A DNA stretch of 64,000 nucleotides from Petrosia ficiformis (GCA_947044365.1 OX345637.1:8576343-8640342); one strand, 5' to 3'; counted from the first letter of the stretch, positions 31,701 to 44,200 are shown. The notes: generated by a model not told the origin, from the letters alone. Numbers and translations are program-made.

Positions 31701-34700
31701 ACAGACACAGTGATGCAGACAGACACAGTGACGCAGACAGACACAGTGACACAGACAGACACAGTGACACAGACAGACGCAGTGACGCAGACAGACACAG
31801 TGATGCAGACAGACATAGTGACACAGACAGACACAGTGACGCAGACAGACTAGTCTTGTTTTAGTTTGACAGTGACAACTACTTTTAATTATATTTTGCT
31901 TGTTTTCTCAAACTGTTAGTTTAATTCAACTAATATTAGGTTTACCGAAAGGATTTTAGTTTTGGGAACTAACTAAAAGTACCCATTAATGGGCATTTGT
32001 TATTTCAGTTACATGTAGCTATAGGTATTAAGTAGACCTGTAATTTAGTTATAGACTAAAAGTCACAATGCCTTACTAAATAAAAGGGGTGTTACTGTTT
32101 TAGTTATAGTTAAACAATACTAAGACACACACAGTGAAAGACTCACTTCTCTTCAATTTTTGTGGTAATTTGTTCCTGTGAATATTTGTAGTTCCAATAA
32201 GGGGGGTGGACTCATTTATAGTTACGTATGATTCATCTCTGTTTTTGGTTAGTTCTTTCTTATTCTCAGAATCAAACTGTAGCAAACAGTGACATCACAA
32301 TGATTATATGAACAATGATTGTATTTATATATGAGATGTAAATACATGTACACTTGTTCATGTACATGTAGTAGTACATGTACACTTACATGTAGTAGTA
32401 CATGTACACTTATATATGTACATGTAGTAGTACATGTACACTTATATATATATTCATGTACATGTAGTAGTACATGTACACTTGTATATATATTCATGTA
32501 CATGTAGTAGTACTATACATATAATCCTGTATATGTAGTAGTACATGTACACTTATATTATATATATATTCATGTACATGTAGTAGTCATATATACATGT
32601 AGTAGTACATGTACACTTGTATATATATTCATGTACATGTAGTAGTACATGTACACTTATATATATATATTCATGTACATGTAGTAGTACATGTACACTT
32701 ATATATATATATTCATGTACATGTAGTAGTCATATACACATGACATGTACATTTATACATATAATCATGTACACTTGTACATATATTCTGGATGGTCCCC
32801 ACTTTATAATAACTGTTGTCTTAAAATAATAATTTAATCAGTATGTTATACAAAATAATCCTTTGATCACCAAACTATAAATGACTGCTACATGTACATG
32901 TACATGTAAGCTCTCGTGGTTCCTGATTGTCATAGTAATAATTATACTATAGTTATCTTTAGAGTACATGTACATGTATATAGATATAGTAGTTTATTAT
33001 ACTATAGTTATCTTTTGAGTACATGTACATGTATATAGATATCGTAGTTTCTTACGATAGCTGTAGGTTGTTCTATGGCTGGTGGGTGATTATCTTGATT
33101 TCTACAGAGCTGCAGAAACACCTCCTCCAGTGTCTATAAAAGAAACGAAAAAAAAATTCTTATCTCATTAATACATTCATTAGTTATAGGCTGCTGTGGT
33201 CACATGCCATTAAAACATTTCATAGTATAATTATGTTTGTACTCTTATTGGTCTAGTTATGATAATGAGTTCATCAGCTAATATCAGTCTCATGAGTGTA
33301 AAAAATACAGTGGACATTCAACCACAACTAGATCAACATGAAAGTCATATGTAGTTAAAGAAATTAAAGACATCAAAACAGCTTGTAGTATCTTTGTACT
33401 TTTGTTGATCTAGTTTTGATAAGGCATTTAGTCACATGAATGGAAACACAATCATAAACCATCAAGTAAGTGCAGATATATAAAAAGTATTATTAGAAGT
33501 TATATCCCACAATTTACATTTGAAAGTACAAAAGGACTTGATCACATGAAAGTCACATGTAAAGTCACATGTACTTACATTCATTCGATAAGAGGTTATT
33601 AAATCATTAGGTGGTGACTCCGCTAATAGACGTCCATCTCTCATTAATCCCACCTATTAAAATAACAACAACAATTGAAAACAAACAACAATACACAAAC
33701 TCCTCATACCAGATGAGCCTGTCTTGCCTCTTCAATATAATGAGTAGTAATAATAATAGTGGTTTGAGTAGTTTGAACCAAATCAAGAAGATGCTGCCAG
33801 ATCCTGTATGTAGAGAAACCAGTTTAGTAAACCAGTTTAGTGAACCAGTTTAATAAACAGGTTATACAAGGTTTATGCTAATGTACATCCAAATAAAAGA
33901 AACATTTCCTATAATGATTACTTTCAACTGATCAATTTGGCAATCATTTTAAAACAAGTCTACAAAATTCCAAATACGGGCATAGCAATACATACTGTAC
34001 AAAGTGAACAATTAAGTAATTAATTATTAATCATAGTACAAAGTACATGTAGTATTGTAATACAGCTCACAGTACAATACACTGTGCTATACAGAGCAGG
34101 TACTGTACTGTATTGTCTATTACTGAACAGTACATACTGTAGTATATAGATGCTGGTACAAGCTCACAGTACAATACACTGTGCTATACAGAGCAGGTAC
34201 TGTACTGTATTGTCTATTACTGAACAGTACATACTGTAATATATAGATGCTGGTACAAGCTCACAGTACAATACACTGTGCTATACAGAGCAGGTACTGT
34301 ACTGTATTGTCTATTACTGAACAGTACATACTGTATTATATAGATGCTGGTACAAGCTCACAGTACAATACACTGTGCTATACAGAGCAGGTACTGTACT
34401 GTATTGTCTATTACTGAACAGTACATACTGTAATATATAGATGCTGGTACAAGCTCACAGTACAATACACTGTGCTATACAGAGCAGGTACTGTACTGTA
34501 TTGTCTATTACTGAACAGTACATACTGTAGTATATAGATGCTGGTACAAGCTCACAGTACAATACACTGTGCTATACAGAGCAGGTACTGTACTGTATTG
34601 TCTATTACTGAACAGTACATACTGTAATATATAGATGCTGGTACAAGCTCACAGTACAATACACTGTGCTATACAGAGCAGGTACTGTACTGTATTGTCT

Positions 34701-37700
34701 ATTACTGAACAGTACATACTGTAGTATATAGATGCTGGTACAAGCTCACAGTACAATACACTGTGCTATACAGAGCAGGTACTGTACTGTATTGTCTATT
34801 ACTGAACAGTACATACTGTAATATATAGATGCTGGTACAAGCTCACAGTACAATACACTGTGCTATACAGAGCAGGTACTGTACTGTATTGTCTATTACT
34901 GAACAGTACATACTGTAGTATATAGATGCTGGTACAAGCTCACAGTACAATACACTGTGCTATACAGAGCAGGTACTGTACTGTATTGTCTATTACTGAA
35001 CAGTACATACTGTAATATATAGATGCTGGTACAAGCTCACAGTACAATACACTGTGCTATACAGAGCAGGTACTGTACTGTATTGTCTATTACTGAACAG
35101 TACATACTGTAATATATAGATGCTGGTACAAGCTCACAGTACAATACACTGTGCTATACAGAGCAGGTACTGTACTGTATTGTCTATTACTGAACAGTAC
35201 ATACTGTAATATATAGATGCTGGTACAAGCTCACAGTACAATACACTGTGCTATACAGAGCAGGTACTGTACTGTATTGTCTATTACTGAACAGTACATA
35301 CTGTAATATATAGATGCTGGTACAAGCTCACAGTACAATACACTGTGCTATACAGAGCAGGTACTGTACTGTATTGTCTATTACTGAACAGTACATACTG
35401 TAATATATAGATGCTGGTACAAGCTCACAGTACAATACACTGTGCTATACAGAGCAGGTACTGTACTGTATTGTCTATTACTGAACAGTACATACTGTAA
35501 TATATAGATGCTGGTACAAGCTCACAGTACAATACACTGTGCTATACAGAGCAGGTACTGTACTGTATTGTCTATTACTGAACAGTACATACTGTAGTAT
35601 ATAGATGCTGGTACAAGCTCACAGTACAATACACTGTGCTATACAGAGCAGGTACTGTACTGTATTGTCTATTACTGAACAGTACATACTGTAGTACATG
35701 TATATAGATGCTGGTACAAGCTCACAGTACAATACACAGTGCTATACAGAGCAGGTACTGTACTGTATTGTCTATTACTGAACAGTACATACTGTAGTAT
35801 ATAGATGCTGGTACAAGCTCACAGTACAATACACTGTGCTATACAGAGCAGGTACTGTACTGTATTGTCTATTACTGAAAGTTGTCTTCAGACACTAATA
35901 AGACTATTATATAAGACAGTGAATAACAAGTAAGACAATACTTTCTATTAAAAGATGACAGACAACTTTACTTTGATCTTAATAAAGGATCAACTCCAAC
36001 TGTTGGTTCATCAAGAATGAGTAATGGTGGTTCTTGTAGCATAGCAACAGCAAATGATACTCTTCTTTGTTGACCTCCACTAAAAGATTAAATAGTTAAT
36101 GGATAAATTAATGGACTTCAGATATATCGCATACATACATACATACATACATGCATACATACATGCATACATACATGCATACATACATGCATACATACAT
36201 ACATACATACATACATACATACATACATACATACATGCATACATACATGCATACATACATACATACATACATACATACATACATACATACATGCATACAT
36301 ACATACATACATACATACGTACATACATACACTCACAAACACAAACACACACACACACACATACATACATACAAACAGATACCTAAGATTCCTGATCCTT
36401 TTATTAACAGATGGTAGTTCTAATAGTTCCAAAAGAAACTGACCTCTTTCTCTTATTTTCTTGAAACTAATTCCATGAAGAATACCAAAATAATACATTG
36501 TCTCTAACATTGTGAAATCTCCAAACAGTGCTAGCTCCTAAGGTCAAAGAGGAGGAAAGAGAGATGCAGGAGGGAAGAGGGGAAGGAGAAGGAGAGATGA
36601 AAGGAGGAGGAGGAGGAGAAGGAGGAGGAAGGAAATATGCAGGAAGAAGAGGGGAGGAGGGGAAGGAGAAAGGAGAGATACAAGGAGGAGGAGGAAGGAA
36701 AGATGTAGAAGAGAGGAAGGAGAAGGAATAAGTACAAGAGAAAGTTGAGGAAGAGGACAAGGAAGGAATGAAAATAAGAGATGGATTAAGGAAACATCAA
36801 TACATATTGTAGATATTGAACTGTGAAAATTAATTATGCTAGTCATGAGCCCATGATTCCATGATCATTAGTGTAGTCACAATCTCATAATTCCATACCT
36901 GAGGCATATACCCAACATCTCTTCCTGGGATTGTATGTCCTCTTGTACCAGGAGATTTACCTAAAACCTTGATGTCACCTTCGGCTAGTTGGAGTCGCCC
37001 AAGAATACAACGTAGAAGAGTAGTCTTGCCACACCCACTGGAACCCAGAAGACCATATCTATTGAAAGAGATTCAGCAATATAATGGAGCATTGTTTTAG
37101 TATGACAATAATGACTAGTTATATATCTAGTCAGAAATAGTGAGCTGTTGTCATTTCTTTGTCACTCTTGTCATGTTCCATATGCTTTGTACAACATTCA
37201 TGCAGTTTCAAAGTTACCAGACATTCACTAGATCACTGTATGACTGACTTTCTAAACCAAACCATTGGTTCAAATATGCTTATTAGTATAAATCGTGTGA
37301 GCTGTTGTTGTTTCTTTGCTACTCTTGTCTTGTTCCATATGCTTTGTAGAAAGTTTGCAGTTTCAAAGCTACCAGACATTCACTAGATTCATTGTATGAC
37401 TGACTGACTGACTGACTGTTTCTAAACCAAACTACTGATTCTAATATGCTTATTAGTATAAATCATACAGTAATTAATTCAATCACTAGGGGATCAAAAT
37501 TTGCAAACATCACTAGATTTTCCCAATCATGATGAATGCCGACCACACATAAGGTTTTTCTATGTCTAATTTCATAGTTATAAAATAGACATGTAATTTC
37601 ATTACAATAGACTTGTAAGTTGTAATGGTTAGACAATGAGTTGTATTACCTGTAGTCTCTAAAAAAATATTTGAGGTCCCAAAATTTGGTTGCTATGGCA

Positions 37701-38359
37701 ACATAGTCTCGTTACAGCTGGCTCACAATACTTGCTCCACCCACTACATATAAATGAGTTTTTGTTACATGTAATTAATTAATTATTATGCTAGCCACAC
37801 TAGACACTGTACTGGAACATAGCACAAAGAAATAGTTTTCTAGATATAGAGCCCTTTTCAAGTTAAGCTACAAGCAATGATAAAACTAATAGGAATGGTT
37901 ATAAAGTCGACAAAATAATGAAAATAATACAAATCTTGTTCTATTACAAGAGATATATAGACACTATTATAAGTCAAACACTGGATCAAGTATTTTAGAG
38001 CAGCTGTTTTCTTAAAGCAGGAGATTTATCCCATTGCTGACAAGTGCATACCCATACTGGTAGTAGATGGATCATTGGTAGTCGACCCATACTGATAGTA
38101 GATGCATACCCATCCATACTGAGATACATACCCATATATTGCAAAACTAAACTAATATATCAAGGTCATGAACGAATGCAATGAAAATGTTTATCACTGA
38201 TAGAGAGAGGTCACGAATGACTCAGAGTCTAGTATAGAGACGTATTACTTACATACATCCATATGGCACTTTCATGTCCAATTCCTTTAATACGTGAAGA
38301 GAACCATAGAAGCGATGAGCTCCATTTACTTCAATAGCTAGTCCACTAGTACCATCCAT
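25705..38359 (-). CDS. ABC half transporter, ABCH-type (NBD then ABC-2 membrane domain), 20 exons
   Basis: Exons in coding order: 38253-38359, 36899-37058, 36383-36537, 35972-36079, 33710-33803, 33579-33653, 33056-33133, 32147-32276, 31117-31347, 29958-30034, 29146-29332, 28467-28516, 28344-28409, 28206-28279, 27220-27412, 27077-27143, 26995-27006, 26783-26869, 26567-26671, 25705-25811. Phases are consistent and give 720 residues plus stop, a normal half-transporter length. ATPase motifs: Walker [10 protein letters not shown] (residues 41-49), Q-loop YMPQ, signature SGGQQRRVS, Walker [15 protein letters not shown]-loop TTHYIEEA. The membrane domain has [26 protein letters not shown] and [13 protein letters not shown], the style of ABCH/ABCG23-like exporters. 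In insects ABCH members move cuticular lipids; the substrate here is unknown. It must dimerise. N-terminal NBD and reverse orientation also fit ABCG, but the TMD sequence favours ABCH. Confidence 0.92.
26006..26300. repeat. 54-bp minisatellite, about 5.5 copies
   Basis: The unit contains gataaatagatgcaaatgaa and cacaacagataaatagatgc, repeating every 54 bp in the last intron of the ABC transporter. All three minus frames are open through it, producing spurious ORFs of about 100 codons. Confidence 0.95.
27503..27700. mobile_element. Foldback MITE in an ABC transporter intron
   Basis: The left end ttttggttaatgtggatcag pairs with the right end ctgatccagtcaaccaaata, and internal ttgaaacgtc / ggccgaaacatc blocks repeat inversely. 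It is about 200 bp with no ORF. The only gaps are in the loop. Confidence 0.65.
27940..28050. repeat. Tandem duplication (about 60 bp x 2)
   Basis: The block caagtactcagaaactc...gtacttgtca.gtgtctgcagtg occurs twice in succession inside ABC transporter intron 14, with minor differences. Confidence 0.75.
30286..30482. mobile_element. Foldback MITE, about 195 bp
   Basis: An extended inverted repeat: cacttagaacacacttgaca on the left pairs with tgtaaagtgtgttctaacta on the right, and caatgtagcacttgggcggg with gactcgcccttgtgctacat. The arms are about 85-90 bp and nearly meet at the loop (cactcacctttggctcg). It lies in ABC transporter intron 9. Confidence 0.8.
30570..30730 (-). mobile_element. tRNA-derived SINE
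   Basis: On the minus strand an A box (TAGCTCAGATGATAG) is followed by a B-box-like GGATTCAAATC, then a non-tRNA body (tgccttaatcaatttcaata). The tRNA head is shortened between the boxes. Related B-box DNA lies at 51588-51652. It lies in ABC transporter intron 9. Confidence 0.6.
31327..31472 (-). repeat. 78-bp tandem duplication of the exon 9 splice acceptor
   Basis: The block containing cacatgtctccttagcaact occurs at 31330 and again at 31408. The first is the true start of ABC transporter exon 9 (ends 31347); the second is an upstream decoy acceptor with its own CAG at 31426-31428 and coding-like IAKETCE. The 78 bp between the two acceptors is a multiple of three and free of stops in the coding frame. 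Confidence 0.85.
31460..31850. repeat. 18-bp minisatellite, about 21 copies
   Basis: The unit acacagtgatgcagacag, with frequent tgatgc/tgacgc/tgacac variants, fills ABC transporter intron 8. Because 18 is divisible by 3 the frame stays open, and a 244-codon minus frame runs from it straight into exon 9. Confidence 0.95.
31850..32120 (+). mobile_element. R3 MITE, second copy
   Basis: Begins tagtcttgttttagtttg and ends tagttaaacaatacta, with the R3 interior (gttatagttaactaaa palindromes, gtacccattaatggg). It ends only about 26 bp from the donor of ABC transporter exon 8. Confidence 0.65.
32330..32790. repeat. Minisatellite of TACATGTACA palindromes
   Basis: Irregular units of about 45-60 bp combine tacatgtacacttatatata, ttcatgtacatgtagtagta and TA runs. 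Nearly every unit has a self-complementary tacatgta or tgtaca core. It lies in ABC transporter intron 7. Confidence 0.85.
34055..35877. repeat. 97-bp satellite, about 18.7 near-identical copies
   Basis: Period 97 bp measured from successive gatgctggtacaagctcaca occurrences (34151, 34248, 34345). Units differ mainly at one site (ctgtag/ctgtaa/ctgtat) and one unit near 35695 has a 6-bp insertion. The unit is rich in self-complementary acagtac/gtactgt words. It occupies most of ABC transporter intron 4, between the signature/Walker B exon and the H-loop exon. Confidence 0.97.
36129..36370. repeat. (TACA)n/(TGCA) tetranucleotide array
   Basis: About 240 bp of catacatacatgcatacata with a short CA run at its right end, in ABC transporter intron 3, starting about 50 bp downstream of exon 4's acceptor. 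Long Met-Tyr-Val-Cys and Ile-His-Thr-Tyr frames across it are artefacts. Confidence 0.95.
36541..36740. repeat. Purine-rich (GGA/AGA)n tract
   Basis: About 200 bp of GGA, GAA and AGA words on the plus strand, so a polypyrimidine tract on the sense (minus) strand, immediately upstream of the acceptor of ABC transporter exon 3 (ends 36537). Confidence 0.85.
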
Positions 38360-39838
38360 TTTTCAATTTGAGCGTGGGCTGCTATTATTAATCAACTCCA
38401 CCTATAAAATACTCTTCAGTGTGTTGACTAACGAATTATAGAGCTTTAGGATTAAGACCACTCAGTCTGTAGACTGAGTGAGTAACTGAGATTCACTCAT
38501 GTTATATTATACATCATGCAGTATGATGCAATCTCCTTGTTAGATCACATAATGATATAATTATTATTGTACAATACAATTAGTGAACCCAAATAATCAC
38601 ATGTCTAACAAGTGTACATGAAGCATTAATGATTCCTTCCTATTACTATTCTTAAATCATTTGGTAACCATAGGAATATGTAGTTAGATTGCATTGTGGT
38701 TTTGTTGTACACGTAGCAGACTCTTTAAGCCTCTAAACTCTTATCAGATAACCAACTGACTAGTATTTAAATAATTATAGTACTAATGATGAGCAATTTT
38801 TGAACTTGACATTTTCAGTACTAGTGCCTAAAGTCTGGTTAGTTTGTCTATATAATGTAAACACCTTTTATTTGTCAATACATGATGTTTAATTATTGTA
38901 TCTAGGCTGAGTCAATTTCAAACTACGTACCTAAAATTCAATTATTTTTTCCTGTGGAGCATGATGACTGCTCACACCTCCTTACACTAATGAACTACTG
39001 TTGTTGTCCAACAAACATTAGTATCATCCCCAGACAGCCTAACCTCACAGCAGTCTAGGGACGAGACCAAAGAAACATTTGCACTCCTTGTGAAAGAACC
39101 CAAGGAGGTATATGTAGTATGACTATATACGTAGGAGTTTTTAAATTAGCTGTTGTCATACTCAGTCAGGGCTTGATGTAAATATAAGAAATTCTCAGAC
39201 CCTGCAATTTACTCCGGCTCTTGTTTATGTTAACACACGTACATGTAGATTATTAAAGGTTTCATTGAAAAAAACAGTTCTGAGATTACAAAATTAAATT
39301 TATAACACAATTACAATATAAAACACAATATTTTTTATACACGACATCATAGCATTGGTTTGGGTATATGTATGATACTGTTAAGAGATAACAAGATGAT
39401 TTGGTATTAATTAATGAGCAAATATATATAATGTATTTAAAAATGAGTTAAATTAATGTATTACAAAGAAAACTGAATTCTGACATGAATATATGATTTG
39501 AATGAATTTGATTGGTGTTCAAAAAATAAGCATACATGAATAGTACTTGTATAAATATACATTATAATACATAAATATTATTATACTAATTATAAATTTA
39601 TTAAATTAAAGTACAAATGCAATATGAAATATTCGAATACAAACAGAGTTTCTGTAATGACTTTAAACAAGTGTTCTTTTTAATGTCCAGCTCTTACCTG
39701 GTTGATGTCTATCTAGAGTATCATATAACTAAATAAAGAGATTTAGAAATAAAAATTAATTTATTTCATACAGAGATCATAAACTATAAACAACTAACAG
39801 AAGGAGCTTATGAGCGGTGCGAAGGAGTGTCAATTTTT
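38360..39838. other. Upstream region of the ABC transporter; no gene seen
   Basis: AT-rich DNA between the transporter start codon and the M1 MITE. The first 100 bp presumably include the promoter, but I see no distinctive element. No ORF has protein character. Confidence 0.5.
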
Positions 39839-40296
39839 TATGGCCCGTAGGGCCATCCCTATGATTGCTTTCCCAAGGGTTCGAACTATAATATATATAT
39901 ATATATATATGTATATATATGTTTGTGTCACTATGATTGCTTTCCCAAGGGTTCGAACTATAATATATATATATATATGTTTGTGTCACTTACGCGAGTA
40001 TACGTTGTATACGTAGTTAAGGAAGTTACATCACTCCCGGGGGCTCGGTCAATTAACGGGTGTGGCGGGTAAAAGAACGCGTGCTCAAGCCAGCAGAAAG
40101 AAAGCTGTGTAGCTTCCATAGAAACTGGAACTAATAGCTAGCTATTCTACCTGAAATATATTTCTAAAGTTCTACAAGGTAAACAGAGCAAAATAATAAC
40201 TATAATAGGCTGATGTGTTTCAGGCATCATAAAGTTAGCCATGATTACTGAATGCTGGACACCACAATGCAGTCATAGGGATATTTTTTTCTCTAG
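39839..40296 (-). mobile_element. M1 MITE, inverse orientation
   Basis: Reads tatggcccgtagggccatcc at its left and tcatagggatatttttttct at its right, the reverse of the other copies. Internal aaggaagttacatcactccc and ctcggtcaattaacgggtg match M1. A short local tandem (ctatgattgctttcccaagg twice, with TA runs) has expanded one end. It lies between the transporter and receptor 1. Confidence 0.78.
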
Positions 40297-40604
40297 TTTA
40301 ATCTAACTGTTGTCAAACGGATACCATACATAGATATTATTGTGTAATGCAACTTCCAATAATATTTTTACTATGCCTAATTAACATGTATATAAATATT
40401 ATGAATATATCATATATCAATAAGGAATTTTGCAGTGGTGGTGTTCGCATGGATAGTGAGATTTGAGATTCCTTTGTGTTATTTGTCAGTGCTCATAAGC
40501 TCCTGTTAATAGCCAATTTCACATACACTACTATGTTACTGCAGGTAACAGATATAATACTGCTGTTATAATTACCGTATACTAGTATATAACTACAGCA
40601 CACT

Positions 40605-40738
40605 ACTAGCAACCAAAATTAACCAAATCACTTTCATATAACCGGCCATAAGTACAACTCTTTGTATTTTGCTTTATAGTGGTGTAAGTACTTATGTAGG
40701 GTTATATGGAAGTGGTTTGTTTATTTTTGGTTACTGTG
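40605..40738. mobile_element. F-family foldback element, copy 1
   Basis: Left arm ctagcaaccaaaattaacca and ctttcatataac pair with right arm gttatatggaagtggtttgt and ttatttttggttact. It shares the right arm with copies at 43015-43178 and 58670-58810 and with half-copies inside the CLN8 duplication flank (about 13990). Confidence 0.6.
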
Positions 40739-41009
40739 TTAGCCTCAAGACGTTGTTTGCATGCTTTTTGGGTTTTGATGTCCCTATATCTTCTTTCATT
40801 TTTAATGTTTTATTATTTTTGTACTACAGCATATGATACTGTACATATTGTACTGTATACTAGTATATAACTACAGTACACTACTATATTACTATAGGCT
40901 ACTGTTGTTATGTTACTATAGTAACTGTACTATAGTATATATTGTTATGTTACTATAGTAACTGTACTATAGTATATGGAAACTATATTGTATCATATTG
41001 TTGTACTAC

Positions 41010-41090
41010 ACTGTTTGGGAACTTGTAACAACATAATATTATAATTATGTATTGTATTGTATTTTCAGGTTCTGAATTACATCTCTCTTG
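41010..41090. repeat. Partial duplicate of the 3' end of receptor 1
   Basis: This block (ending ttttcaggttctgaattaca tctctcttg) repeats, with changes, 41211-41288, which encodes the last residues of receptor 1. The offset is about 200 bp. The frame is not preserved. Confidence 0.6.
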
Positions 41091-41213
41091 TATATAACTA
41101 CTGTACACTACTATGTTACTACTATAGGCTACAGATATAATACTGTTGTTATGTTACTGTACTATAGTAAATGGTACTGTACTGTTAATACACTAGTATA
41201 TATGTATACTACA

Positions 41214-44200
41214 TTATTTGGAATCGTATAATGACATAATTATGTACTGTACCGTATTTCCAGGTTCTGAATTACATCTTCCTCTTGTTCCTAAACTTTT
41301 TGACATTGGTAATGACTGAGTTAACTCATGATTTCTGGCCTGTCTGATCATATGAATATTTCCATTTACTGTAGTCTGTCTAGTATAGTTAAATCTATTC
41401 TGTGGTGAAAGAAACATTCTTGGTCCATCAGTATCCTCAAAGACGTCATCATAAATAGTGCCATTACGATGAAGAGTACCACACATCGTACTGATAGTAC
41501 TTTGGCTATTGAACGTTTGACTGTTAGATGGGCTCTGGCTATTAAATGTTTGACTGGTCTGGCTGTTCATATCCTCATTTCCATGATTCAGATTGGGATC
41601 CAGGATGTGATAAATATGTCCATTAACAGGTGTTGGTGTTCTTAAAGTACTTTGTGATGACGATAATTTGTTGCTAGTCAACGAGCTTTCAGGTCTTTCC
41701 CTTATTACCTCATCATACAGAGGAGGTGTTACTTGTGAGTCTGTACTATTCTGACTATTTCCAGAATTCTCTTCAAGGACATGATAAATAGGATTTGTGG
41801 CACCATTGATGGGTAGAGGAGGAAGAGGAGGAGGAAGAGGAGGCAGAGGTGAGTTACTTTGAGTAGAGGATAGCAATGGTGTGCTGGAGTTTTGTGCTGT
41901 GAGAGGTGCATGTTCTGGCTGTACTACATCTTTTAGTTCTTGATATAATGGCTCTTTGGGTTTCTGTACAAGAATTAAAGAAATATTACTATTAATATTC
42001 TATATGTTTATCTATTACTCTATCATAGTATTAAATAAATTTTGGTAGTTTAACTTCGTATCCACAAAAATTAATTTCCTTGAAATTTAAATATTTCACT
42101 AATTGTCAACAAAATTTAACTCAATGAAATTTTTTGTATTGAAAATTTCATAATCTTCGATATAATGTATATGTAGCTAGTACAATCTCTCTCTATCCAA
42201 CTGATAATTAATAATTAATATAGAACTTTTTATGACCTTCATCTGCCTGTTACAAGTCTGCCTGCCTCTTTATCTGTATCTTTGTCAATCTAAGGAGCAT
42301 GCCTGCTTGCTACATACACATCACATATTTATGTATATTATTGCCAACCTAAGGGAGCTCACCTGCTCGCTACATACACATCACATATTTATATCATTGC
42401 CAATCTAAGGAGCATACCTGCTCGCTACATACACATCACATATTTATATCATTGCCAATCTAAGGAGCATACCTGCTCGCTACATACACATCACATATTT
42501 ATATCATTGCCAATCTAAGGAGTACACCTGCTCGCTACATACACATCACATATTTATATCATTGCCAATCTAAGGAGCATACCTGGTCGCTACATACACA
42601 TCACATATTTATATCATTGCCAATCTAAGGAGCATACCTGCTCGCTACATACACATCACATATTTATATCATTGCCAATCTAAGGAGTACACCTGCTCGC
42701 TACATACACATCACATATTCATATCATTGCCAATCTAAGGAGTACACCTGCTCGCTACATACACATCACATATTTATATTATTACCAATCAAAGGAGCGG
42801 AGCATACCTGCTCGCTACATACACATCACATATTTATATCATTGCCAATCTAAAGAGCTCACCTGCTCGCTACATACACATCACATATTCATATCATTGC
42901 CAATCTAAGGAGTACACCTGCTCGCTACATATAAATACACATATTTGTATCATTGCCAATCTAAGGAGTATACCTGTTTACTACATAGCATACACATAGA
43001 AAAGTATGCAAACGGAGTCAAGATGGGTAACAAGAGGAACAAAATTAAACAAAACATAACCATACATTAGTACCTATGTCACTAAAGAGCAAAAGACAAA
43101 GTAGATGTACTTATGTAGAGATATATGGAAGTGGTTTGTTTAATTTTGTTCCTGCTGTTACCCATCCCAACCTTGTTCACATACGTTTTGGGATTTGACA
43201 TCCCTACATATTCTATCATTTTTATTGAAAACGTTTAAGAATGTATAATCACATTAGTTACCACATGTAAATACAAAAGACAATTGCTGTTTCAGAAACA
43301 AGCATTAAAAAGTAAAAAACACTATCTAACTAGCTCTGGTATTATAATTATACATAATGTATATTCTATATAATATATATATATATATATCATATCAATA
43401 TTATGATACATCTATTATATTTCACAAGGCAACTCCTACACGAAATACGAATGCTACAAACATCCAATCATTAATACTATATGTGTGTTTGTACGTATGT
43501 ATACACATGTAAGTAATTATGTATGTACATACGCATGTATGCATGCATGTATGTATGTATGTATGTATGCTGTATGTATGTATGTATGTATGTATGTATG
43601 TATGTATATATATATATGTATGTATGTTTGTATGTATGCATGTATGCTGTATGTATGTAAGTATGTATTACAGCAAACGAATGAAGGTTCGAACATTCGA
43701 ACCTTCATTCGTTTGCTGTGCATTTTAAGCTAAACTTCTCCCTTCGAATCTTCACTGCCATGCACACTTTAATGTTTGCACATGCACACTTGTGCATTCG
43801 AAATGTGTGGTTAATAATGTGGGCGTGTTCCAGAGAAGTTGAGGCTATGTTGTTAGCTGCTGCTGTCTCATTTCTCAGTCAAGCAATGCCAATTCCAAGT
43901 AGAACAGCTACAGAAACAAGACTAGTACTCGTTAAAAAGCAATAATCCAGTTTTGAAGGCTTTCTATAGCCAATCAAGGTGAAAGCATCATTGATAAAAT
44001 ATTTGTTCGTTTTTGCTGACGAAGCTTCAAATGTTGTTTTGCGACCTTCGTCCCAGCCCTAGTAGGTATGTATGTACATATGTGTGTGTGTGGGTATGCA
44101 TGTGTTTATGTGTGTATGTGTGGGTGAATGTTAAGTAATCTATGTATGTATGTGCACAAATACATAAATATGATGTACAGTACTCTACCTACCACTGCCA

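Noticed and set aside
34055..35877. CRISPR-like array
   Set aside because: The 97-bp units are contiguous and uniform with no variable spacers, and the genome is eukaryotic.
36080..36510. Long Met-Tyr-Val-Cys and Ile-His-Thr-Tyr ORFs (also at 43485-43733, 50506-51021 and 52202-52661)
   Set aside because: They are translations of TACA/GTAT tetranucleotide arrays, open in all frames because the 4-bp unit contains no stop.
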